Shown here: positions 1 to 5,739 of the stretch, piece after piece
Layout: every line of letters starts with the position of its first letter
Position numbering within the stretch: position 1 is the first letter of the stretch
Source of the DNA: Rhodospirillales bacterium
GTDB lineage: Bacteria; Pseudomonadota; Alphaproteobacteria; Geminicoccales; Geminicoccaceae
Direction of reading: 5' to 3'
Length of the DNA stretch: 6,228 bases
NCBI GenBank assembly: GCA_007131045.1
Contig: SLRI01000523.1
Location: 1-6,228 of the forward strand
The notes under the pieces: generated by a model
What the model was told of the DNA's origin: nothing
The model's input: only the letters and a program-made list of their open reading frames with translations
Databases searched by the model: none
Made by a program: the position numbers and the translations under genes

Positions 1-16
1 CCTGACCGCTCGTCAT
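1..16 (-). CDS. Start of next gene in the cox cluster (partial, product unknown)
   Basis: An ATG on the minus strand overlaps the ctaB stop codon as ATGA and stays open for the five codons that remain (Met-Thr-Ser-Gly-Gln). The 4-nt overlap is the usual arrangement for translationally coupled genes. In many alphaproteobacteria ctaB is followed by a short CoxF-like protein or by the copper chaperone gene ctaG, so one of these is the expectation. Far too little sequence is visible to identify the product. The alternative is that this ATG is a chance overlap and the next gene starts further left. Confidence 0.35.
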
Positions 17-942
17 GCGCCGATCCACGCGAAAAGCAGATGATCGGCGAGAATAGCCGAGAACAGCGCGAAGAGGTAGAGGATCGAGAACTTGAACAGG
101 CGCATGGCGCTCCGATCACTCGGCCGCGCATAGAGGCGCCACGCATCGCGCAGAAAGATCCCCGAGAGCAGGAGGGCCGCCGCGAGATACAGCCAGCCCG
201 CCGTGCCGATCAGGGTCGGCAGCAGGCTGACCAGCGCCAGCACCCCGGAGTAGAGCAGAATCTGCCGGCGCGTCGCCGCGGCACCGGCCGTCACCGGCAG
301 CATCGGCACGCCAACATCGGCGTAGTCCTTCTGCCGATAGAGTGCCAATGCCCAGAAATGCGGCGGGGTCCAGAAGAAGATCAGCAGGAAGAGCACGAGC
401 GGCATCAGCTCGACCCCGCCGGTCACCGCTGCCCAGCCGATCATCGGCGGGAAGGCCCCGGCGGCGCCGCCGATCACGATGTTCTGCGGCGTGCGGCGCT
501 TGAGCCAGAGGGTGTAGATCAGAACGTAGAAGCCGATGGTGAGCGCCAGAAGGCCGGCAGCGGTCCAGTTGACGGCGAGGCCCATGACCGCGACCGATGC
601 GATGGCGAGCGTGATGCCCATGGCCAGGGCCTCGGCGGGCTCGATCCGCCCGGCCGCGGTGGGCCGCCGGCGGGTGCGCACCATCACCCGGTCGATATCG
701 GCATCATAGGCGTTGTTGATCGCCGCCGACGCACCGGCACCCACGGCCATCGCCAGCACGGCGACGAAGGCGATCAGCGGATGGATGCTGCCGGGGGCAA
801 TGACGAGGCCGACGCTCCCGGTGAAGACCACGAGCTTCATCACGTTGGGCTTCAAGAGCGTCCAGTAGTCGACGAGCTCGGACTGCCCGGCAGCGTCGGC
901 TGAAAGGCGGTTTCGGTTCGTCTGGTCGATCACGCGGGCCAT
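13..942 (-). CDS. ctaB: Protoheme IX farnesyltransferase (heme O synthase) CtaB
   Basis: This enzyme transfers a farnesyl group from farnesyl diphosphate to the vinyl group of heme B, giving heme O, which heme A synthase then oxidises to heme A for the aa3 oxidase. It is an inner-membrane UbiA-superfamily protein of 309 aa, a normal length. The Mg-diphosphate motif N-x3-D-x3-D is at Asn76, Asp80 and Asp84, followed by an MVRTRRRP segment (87-94). The family signatures KRRTPQNIVIGGAAGAFPP (148-166) and FWTPPHFWALAL (190-201) are both present, with PMLPV at 213-217. About eight hydrophobic segments follow the soluble N-terminus. The reading frame stays open far upstream, but homology begins only after this ATG, so the start at 942 is chosen. 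Its ribosome site is weak, with only GGA about 6 nt upstream. It lies 68 nt after ctaD with a hairpin in the gap, and it overlaps the next gene by 4 nt. Confidence 0.96.
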   Translation of the reverse strand: MARVIDQTNRNRLSADAAGQSELVDYWTLLKPNVMKLVVFTGSVGLVIAPGSIHPLIAFVAVLAMAVGAGASAAINNAYDADIDRVMVRTRRRPTAAGRIEPAEALAMGITLAIASVAVMGLAVNWTAAGLLALTIGFYVLIYTLWLKRRTPQNIVIGGAAGAFPPMIGWAAVTGGVELMPLVLFLLIFFWTPPHFWALALYRQKDYADVGVPMLPVTAGAAATRRQILLYSGVLALVSLLPTLIGTAGWLYLAAALLLSGIFLRDAWRLYARPSDRSAMRLFKFSILYLFALFSAILADHLLFAWIGA

Positions 943-962
943 GATGGTCCAAAACAGTCGGT

Positions 963-1002
963 AAAAAGGAGATCCCGCGACCCGGCGGTGCCGGGTCGCG
1001 GG
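963..1002 (-). terminator. Intercistronic hairpin plus T-tract between ctaD and ctaB (possible attenuator)
   Basis: A perfect inverted repeat occupies 974-1002: a 12-bp GC-rich arm (CCCGCGACCCGG and its reverse complement) plus one further C-G pair, giving a 13-bp stem with a 3-nt loop. Read in the direction of transcription, the stem is followed by ATCTCC and then five Ts at 967-963. The T run starts about 6 nt from the stem base, which is not ideal for a strong intrinsic terminator. Because ctaB lies just downstream on the same strand, the likely roles are partial termination that lowers ctaB relative to ctaD, or protection of the ctaD mRNA 3' end. The fold is seen directly; the function is inferred. 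Confidence 0.5.
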
Positions 1003-1010
1003 CGGTGTGG

Positions 1011-2600
1011 TCAGCGAACCTGCGGCAGTTCCTCGAAGGTGTGGAACGGCGGCGGAGAACTCACCGTCCACTCGAGGGTCGTCGCCCCCTCGCCCCACGG
1101 GTTGTCGACGGCCTTCGGCTCGCTCGCGTAGATCCGATAGAGAATGTAGCAGAAGTAGAAGGCGCTCGCCGCCGAGATCAGCGCACCCACGGTGCTGATC
1201 ATGTTGTAGGCGGTGAACGCATCGGGATAGTCCGGAATGCGCCGCGGCATGCCGGCGAGCCCGAGGAAGTGCTGCGGAAAGAAGGTGACGTTGACACCGA
1301 TGAAGGTCATCCAGAAGTGGATCTTGCCCATGTATTCCGGATAGCTGTGCCCGGTCATCTTCTCGATCCAGTAGTAGAAACCGGCGAAGATGCCGAACAC
1401 CGCGCCCAGGCTCAAGACGTAGTGGAAGTGGGCGACGACGTAGTAGGTGTCGTGCAGCACCGCATCCATACCGGCATTGGCGAGCACCACGCCGGTCACC
1501 CCACCCACGGTGAAGAGGAAGATGAAGCCGACAGCCCAGAGCATCGGCGTGTCGAAAGTGATCGAGCCGCCCCACATCGTGGCGATCCAGCTGAAGATCT
1601 TGATGCCGGTCGGCACCGCGATGATCAGCGTTGCCGCGGTGAAGTAGGCCTTGGCGTCGACGCTCATGCCGACCGTGTACATGTGGTGCGCCCACACGAC
1701 GAAGCCGATCACCCCGATCGCGACCATGGCGTATGCCATGCCGAGATAGCCGAAGACGGGCTTTTTGGAGAAGGTCGAGACGATGTGGCTGATGATGCCG
1801 AAGGCCGGCAGGATCATGATGTAGACTTCGGGGTGGCCGAAGAACCAGAAGAGGTGCTGGAACAGGACAGGGTCACCACCGCCGGCCGGATCGAAGAACG
1901 AGGTGCCGAAGTTGCGGTCGGTGAGCAGCATGGTGATCGCACCGGCGAGCACCGGAACCGCCAGCAGCAGGAGGAAGGCGGTGACCAGCATCGCCCAGGC
2001 AAAGAGCGGCATCTTGTGCATCGTCATGCCGGGCGCGCGCATGTTGAAGATCGTGGTGATGAAGTTGATCGCCCCCAGGAGCGAGCTCGCGCCGGCGAGG
2101 TGGAGGGCGAAGATCGCCATGTCGACCGAGGCTCCAGGATGGCCGAGTCCCGACGACAAGGGGGGGTAGACTGTCCACCCACCGCCGAACCCGCCATCGA
2201 CGAAGGCCGAGCCGAGCAGCAAGAGAAAGGCCGGGACGAGCAGCCAGAAGCTGATGTTGTTCATCCGTGGGAACGCCATGTCCGGCGCCCCGATCATCAG
2301 CGGCACCATCCAGTTGCCGAACCCACCGATCAGCGCCGGCATCACGAAAAAGAAGATCATGATGAGGCCGTGCGCGGTGATCAGCACGTTGTAGAAGTGG
2401 TAGTTGCCACCCAGCACCTGGTCGCCCGGCACCATGAGCTCCAGCCGGAAGACGACCGACATCAGCATCCCGATGATCCCCGCGACGAACGCGAAGATCA
2501 GGTACATCGTGCCGATGTCCTTGTGATTGGTCGAATAGGCCCAGCGACGCCAGCCTGTTGGCGTGTGGTCGTCGTGGTCGTGGGCGGAAGCGTAGGCCAT
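1011..2600 (-). CDS. ctaD: Cytochrome c oxidase subunit I (aa3 type) CtaD
   Basis: This is the catalytic subunit of the inner-membrane heme-copper oxidase: it reduces oxygen to water and pumps protons. It has 529 aa and about twelve membrane segments, close to the family length. All expected cofactor ligands are visible: heme a His77 and His393; CuB His256, His305 and His306, with the cross-linking Tyr260; and heme a3 His391. Asp107 (D-channel entrance, in GAPDMAFPRMNN), Glu258 (GHPEVY) and Lys334 (K channel, VPTGIKIF) place it in the A1 type of oxidases. The ATG at 2600 is preceded by GGAG with 8-nt spacing. An in-frame GTG at 2642 would add 14 residues of unconvincing sequence and is not preferred. 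It is 85 nt downstream of ctaC and is probably cotranscribed with it. A run of seven C in the coding strand (complement of 2160-2166) leaves the frame intact. Confidence 0.98.
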   Translation of the reverse strand: MAYASAHDHDDHTPTGWRRWAYSTNHKDIGTMYLIFAFVAGIIGMLMSVVFRLELMVPGDQVLGGNYHFYNVLITAHGLIMIFFFVMPALIGGFGNWMVPLMIGAPDMAFPRMNNISFWLLVPAFLLLLGSAFVDGGFGGGWTVYPPLSSGLGHPGASVDMAIFALHLAGASSLLGAINFITTIFNMRAPGMTMHKMPLFAWAMLVTAFLLLLAVPVLAGAITMLLTDRNFGTSFFDPAGGGDPVLFQHLFWFFGHPEVYIMILPAFGIISHIVSTFSKKPVFGYLGMAYAMVAIGVIGFVVWAHHMYTVGMSVDAKAYFTAATLIIAVPTGIKIFSWIATMWGGSITFDTPMLWAVGFIFLFTVGGVTGVVLANAGMDAVLHDTYYVVAHFHYVLSLGAVFGIFAGFYYWIEKMTGHSYPEYMGKIHFWMTFIGVNVTFFPQHFLGLAGMPRRIPDYPDAFTAYNMISTVGALISAASAFYFCYILYRIYASEPKAVDNPWGEGATTLEWTVSSPPPFHTFEELPQVR

Positions 2601-2685
2601 CAGGTAAACTCCGCAAAAGGCGCCTGTGCTGGTCGGCGTCACTCTTGGTTGTCGTTGGTGTCAGCGCGAAACGTGGCGGCCCGGC

Positions 2686-3510
2686 TCAGCGGTCGGCGAC
2701 TTGCGTGCCCGGATCGTCGACCCTCGCGAACATCGTTTGCGCCTCCTCGACCCAGGCGACGAACGCGTCGGGCTCGACCGCCTCGATGGTGATCGGCATG
2801 AATGCATGCAGCACGCCACAAAGCTCCGAGCACTGGCCGTAATAGACGCCGGGCTCGTTGATGTGGATCCAGATCTCGTTCAGCCGGCCGGGCACGGCGT
2901 CGATCTTGACGCCCATCGACGGCATCGCCCAGCTGTGCAGGACGTCCGATGCCGTGACCTGCACCTTGATGTTGGTGTTGGTCGGCAGGACCACCCGGTT
3001 GTCGGTCTCGAGCAGGCGCTGCATGCCGGGCTCGAGCTCGTCCTCCGGGATCATGAAGGCGTCGAAGGTGAAGTTGTCGTGGTCGGGGTATTCGTACGTC
3101 CAGTACCACTGGCGGCCGATCGCCTTGATCGTCATGTCGGTATCGGGGACGACGTCGGCGTAGTAGAGCAGCCGAAACGACGGGATGGCGATGATCACCA
3201 GGATCAAGACGGGCACGGCGGTCCAGACGACCTCGAGCAACGTGTTGTGGGTCCGCTTCGACGGCGTCGGGTTCTTGTCCGCACGAAACTTGAACGCGGC
3301 ATAGAGCAGAAGCGCCAGCACCAGGAGGCAGATCAGCGTGATGATCACCATCACCAGATTATGGAAGCTGATGACCCGCTCCATCAGCGGGCTGGCCGCC
3401 GGCTGCAGCCCGAGCTGCCAGGGCTCCGGCTGGGCGGCGATCGCATCGGCGCCAGCGAGACTGGCAGCGAGAACGATGGTGCCGGTGAGGCAGGCGAGCA
3501 GCCAGCGCAT
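2686..3510 (-). CDS. ctaC: Cytochrome c oxidase subunit II CtaC (CuA subunit)
   Basis: Subunit II accepts electrons from cytochrome c at its binuclear CuA centre and passes them to heme a in CtaD. The 274-aa protein has an N-terminal signal sequence with a plausible signal peptidase site near residues 23-27 (ADAIAAQ), two membrane helices at roughly 51-72 and 91-111, and a periplasmic cupredoxin domain. CuA ligands are His192, Cys227, Glu229 (backbone carbonyl in the family), Cys231, His235 and Met238, in the pattern CSELCGVLHAFM. The aromatic RQWYW segment (133-137) matches the cytochrome c electron entry site. No fused cytochrome c domain is present, so this is the plain CuA form. The start is taken as the ATG at 3510; an in-frame TTG at 3534 would add eight residues (MSRREKSL). 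The ribosome site is ambiguous: AAGGGA lies a little far upstream. It is the first gene of the oxidase cluster. Confidence 0.97.
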   Translation of the reverse strand: MRWLLACLTGTIVLAASLAGADAIAAQPEPWQLGLQPAASPLMERVISFHNLVMVIITLICLLVLALLLYAAFKFRADKNPTPSKRTHNTLLEVVWTAVPVLILVIIAIPSFRLLYYADVVPDTDMTIKAIGRQWYWTYEYPDHDNFTFDAFMIPEDELEPGMQRLLETDNRVVLPTNTNIKVQVTASDVLHSWAMPSMGVKIDAVPGRLNEIWIHINEPGVYYGQCSELCGVLHAFMPITIEAVEPDAFVAWVEEAQTMFARVDDPGTQVADR

Positions 3511-3607
3511 GAGGCTCTTTTCCCTTCGAGACAAAGTCCGTTGGCGGGGAGGCAGAGCTGTGCGCCGAGTCGGCTCGCGACCGGCATGCCCCCTCCAGGC
3601 ACAAGCG

Positions 3608-3637
3608 AAGATAAAAGTCCGACGCTCGCCGCGTCAG
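3608..3637 (-). promoter_or_regulatory. Candidate sigma-70-type promoter for ctaC
   Basis: Read on the minus strand, CTGACG (3637-3632) and TATCTT (3613-3608) are separated by 18 nt and resemble -35 and -10 boxes. Transcription would start near 3601, leaving a leader of about 90 nt before the ctaC ATG. The sequence around the -10 box (ACTTTTATCTTCG) is one of the few AT-rich spots in the 186-nt gap between the DUF3422 gene and ctaC. The assignment rests on eye matching alone, and the -35 match is only moderate. Confidence 0.35.
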
Positions 3638-3651
3638 TGACACGATGTCGC

Positions 3652-3694
3652 AAAAATTCACGCCGGCCGCGAGCACGCGTTCCGCCATCGGCCG
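3652..3694 (-). terminator. Possible weak terminator after the DUF3422 gene
   Basis: Just after the DUF3422 stop codon, CGGCCG (3689-3694) can pair with CGGCCG (3664-3669). The 19-nt loop between them can itself fold through CGCG/CGCG. On the minus strand this is followed, after 7 nt, by five Ts (3656-3652). The outer stem is only 6 bp and each arm is self-complementary, so the structure is not compelling. If real, it would separate the rsmE-DUF3422 unit from the ctaC promoter. Confidence 0.25.
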
Positions 3695-3696
3695 AT

Positions 3697-4962
3697 TCAG
3701 CTCTCTTTGGTCAGCAAGGCCCGCCAGCGGCGGAGCACCAGCCAGATGAGCACCAGGAGCACCGGGGCGGTGACCGAGACGACCAGCTTGAGCGTGTCGG
3801 TCGCCACGAGGCCGCCCAGCAGATAGCCGACGATGCCGAGCGCATAGTAGCTGATGGCGACCACCGAGAGGCCCTCGACCGTCTCCTGCAGGCGCAGTTG
3901 CACCCGGGCCCGGCGCTCCATCGAGGCGAGCAGCGCCCGGTTCTGCTTCTGCAGCGAGACGTCGACCCGCGTCCGGGCGAGGTCGGCGGTACGCGCGATG
4001 CGCCGGCTCAGGCTCTCCTCGCGCTCGGCGACCGAGGCACAGGTCCGAAGCGCCGGCTCGAACCGGCGATCGAGGAACTCGGCGATCGGCTGGAAGTCCT
4101 CGAGCCGGCTCTCGCGCAGATCCTTCAGCCGGTCGCGGACCAGCCGGCCGTAGGCGGCGGTGGCCGAGAACCGATAGGCGCTCTGCGCCACCAGCCGCTC
4201 GGATTCCTGCGCCACGGCGAAGAGCTCGTCCAAGAGACCCTGCTCCTCGGCCAGGTCGGCGGTGCTCCCCAGCCGCGCCACCAGCGTCACCAAGCGCGTC
4301 TCCAGATCGTTGAGGTCGGGACTGATGGCCTTGGCCACCGGCAGGCCGAGCAGCGCCATCATCCGGTAGGTGTCGATCTCGCAGAGCCGCTGCACCAGCC
4401 GGCCGGTGCGGCCGCGGCTCATCGCCAGATCGCGCACGTAGAACCGGCCGAACCCGTCGCCGCCGTTGCGAAAGGCGGTGAACACCTCGGCCGTGCCGCC
4501 CAGCACCTTGCAGCCGGCGACCCGCTGCCCCTCGAACCGCCGCTCGATCGCGGCGATGTCAGGCGGCTCACCGGCGCCGGCGGGCTCGATGACGACATGG
4601 CAGGCGGCGATCAGCTCGCCGTCCAGCCCGTCGAGCCAATCCTCCGGCAGCAGCTCGACCGGCGGCCGCTTGAAGCCGACCGTCTCGCCCTCCTGCATGA
4701 TGGTCAGCGAGGCGAACTCGGTGTGCCGCTCCCAACGCATCCGATAGGCGCCGAGGGTAGCCGCGTGATGCCGGTCCTGATGCGGTGGGGCGGCGCCGTA
4801 GCGGCGGCAGAGCTCGCTGATCGCCGCGAGCAGCCCGTCACCGTCGGGCCTCGTCATGATCGCCAGATGGGAGACCGCGCAGGGGCTGCCGAGCTCGGTA
4901 TGCGGCCGGCTGTGCAGCTCTGCGGCGAGCTGCAGCCGCTCGGGATGCTGGGCCAAGGTCAT
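3697..4962 (-). CDS. DUF3422 family membrane protein, function unknown
   Basis: I recognise this 421-aa protein as a DUF3422 family member from its N-terminal HPERxxLxxELHSRP segment (6-20), the VSHLAI segment (30-35) and the conserved C-terminal block RARVQLRLQETVEGLSVVAISYYALGIVGYLLGG (about 351-384). The first ~360 residues are soluble, with a charged, helix-rich stretch at about 215-360 that could form coiled coil. Two membrane segments follow at about 365-385 and 391-410, and the protein ends in a short basic tail. No signal peptide and no recognisable catalytic motif are seen, so it is probably an inner-membrane protein with a cytoplasmic N-terminal domain. It starts 10 nt after rsmE stops, which suggests cotranscription. 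The start has little Shine-Dalgarno character, so translation may depend on coupling to rsmE. No biochemical function is known to me; the oxidase neighbourhood is a hint only. Confidence 0.88.
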   Translation of the reverse strand: MTLAQHPERLQLAAELHSRPHTELGSPCAVSHLAIMTRPDGDGLLAAISELCRRYGAAPPHQDRHHAATLGAYRMRWERHTEFASLTIMQEGETVGFKRPPVELLPEDWLDGLDGELIAACHVVIEPAGAGEPPDIAAIERRFEGQRVAGCKVLGGTAEVFTAFRNGGDGFGRFYVRDLAMSRGRTGRLVQRLCEIDTYRMMALLGLPVAKAISPDLNDLETRLVTLVARLGSTADLAEEQGLLDELFAVAQESERLVAQSAYRFSATAAYGRLVRDRLKDLRESRLEDFQPIAEFLDRRFEPALRTCASVAEREESLSRRIARTADLARTRVDVSLQKQNRALLASMERRARVQLRLQETVEGLSVVAISYYALGIVGYLLGGLVATDTLKLVVSVTAPVLLVLIWLVLRRWRALLTKES

Positions 4963-4972
4963 GATAGAGCGG

Positions 4973-5689
4973 TCATCGGGGGGCGGTCTCCGTCATCCCC
5001 GCCCGGTGACAGGCGAGCAGCATCAGGGCAGCGGTCTCGGCGCGCAGAATGGTCGGGCCGAGGCTGACGGGGAAGACGTTTGCCGTGCGGCGAAGTGCGG
5101 CGCGCTCCTCGGCCGAAAAGCCGCCTTCGGGCCCGACCAACAGCGCCGCGGCCGGGTGGGCCGCGAGCGTCGGCAGCAGCGCCGCCCCGCCGGCCTCGTC
5201 GGCCATCACCACCCCGTCGGGCTGGGCCTCGACCGCGGCCGCGAGATCCGCCTCGGGCAAGAGTGCCGGCACGCTGAGCCGCTCCGACTGCTCCACCGCC
5301 TCGACGATCCGCTGCTCGAGCCGCTCGGGCTTGGCCCCCTCGACCACGCCGTGGCGGCAGCGCACGGGCTGGAGGCGGGCGACGCCGAGCTCGGTCGCCT
5401 TCTCCAAGAGCCAGTCGAGGTGGCCCTTCTTCAACGGCGCGAAGAGCAGGGTCGGCCCCGGCTCGGGGGTTGCCGGACGCAGCCGGTCCTCGACCTCGAG
5501 CGTGCCCGCGTGCCGCTCGAGCCCGGTGAGCCTTGCCCGCCATTCGCCGTCACGGGCGTTGAAGACCCGCAACCGATGGCCGGCTCGCGCCCGCAGGACA
5601 GCCCGCAGGTAGTGCGTCGCCGCGGCGTCGAGGGCCAGCGCGACGCCGGCTTCGAGGGGTTGATCCAGATGGAGCCGGGTGTCGCGCAT
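4973..5689 (-). CDS. rsmE: 16S rRNA (uracil-1498-N3)-methyltransferase RsmE
   Basis: RsmE methylates N3 of U1498 in helix 44 of 16S rRNA, acting on the assembled 30S subunit in the cytoplasm with S-adenosylmethionine. The 238-aa length is normal. An N-terminal PUA-like RNA-binding domain (about 1-70) precedes a SPOUT methyltransferase domain (about 77-230). Family motifs are LLEKATELGV (94-103), EQSERLSVP (133-141), the SAM-knot loop LLVGPEGGFSAEE (183-195) and SLGPTILRAETAAL (209-222). The segment usually reading TERS after the first motif is RCRHGVV here (110-116), a mild divergence. The ATG at 5689 has a GAG about 8 nt upstream and AAGG slightly further. It is divergent from ubiA, 50 nt away, and heads the unit with the DUF3422 gene. 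Confidence 0.95.
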   Translation of the reverse strand: MRDTRLHLDQPLEAGVALALDAAATHYLRAVLRARAGHRLRVFNARDGEWRARLTGLERHAGTLEVEDRLRPATPEPGPTLLFAPLKKGHLDWLLEKATELGVARLQPVRCRHGVVEGAKPERLEQRIVEAVEQSERLSVPALLPEADLAAAVEAQPDGVVMADEAGGAALLPTLAAHPAAALLVGPEGGFSAEERAALRRTANVFPVSLGPTILRAETAALMLLACHRAGMTETAPR

Positions 5690-5739
5690 CGCTTGGGCTC
5701 GCCTTTACCATGAACGGCCCGGACGCTAAGTGAACGGGC
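5690..5739. promoter_or_regulatory. Short divergent intergenic region between rsmE and ubiA
   Basis: Only 50 nt separate the two divergent start codons, so promoters for both genes must overlap here or extend into the coding sequences. No good -35/-10 pair is visible on either strand. The region carries a direct repeat TGAACGG at 5711-5717 and 5731-5737, starting exactly 20 nt apart, and an inverted pair GCCCG/CGGGC at 5717-5721 and 5735-5739. It is annotated as the presumed bidirectional control region on the basis of gene layout. Confidence 0.45.

Noticed and set aside
40..903. 287-codon open frame on the plus strand across ctaB
   Set aside because: It is an antisense shadow of ctaB with the same skewed composition and no recognisable domain.
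943..1695. Upstream extension of the ctaB frame into ctaD, as if CtaB carried a 250-residue N-terminal domain
   Set aside because: The added sequence is the out-of-frame translation of ctaD. CtaB homology begins right after the ATG at 942, and the resulting 309 aa is the normal family length.
2601..2642. GTG at 2642 as the ctaD start
   Set aside because: The added 14 residues do not look like a CtaD N-terminus, and the ATG at 2600 has GGAG at good spacing.
1005..2792. 595-codon open frame on the plus strand across ctaD
   Set aside because: It is antisense to a CtaD with every ligand intact. The translation is low-complexity and dominated by charged residues and His, with no hydrophobic or domain pattern.
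3687..3696. 10-bp palindrome ATCGGCCGAT after the DUF3422 stop, considered as an operator
   Set aside because: Short GC-rich palindromes are expected by chance here, it lies well upstream of the candidate ctaC promoter, and no second copy is seen nearby.
2626..5067. 813-codon open frame on the plus strand across ctaC, the leader and the DUF3422 gene
   Set aside because: It lies antisense to two well-supported genes, and its translation is rich in Arg, His, Asp and Gly with no family motif. This is typical of the antisense frame of GC-rich coding DNA.
4959..5543. 194-codon minus-strand frame overlapping rsmE and the start of the DUF3422 gene
   Set aside because: It is an alternate frame of rsmE made mostly of Ala, Arg and Gly, with no motif. 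RsmE itself is complete.
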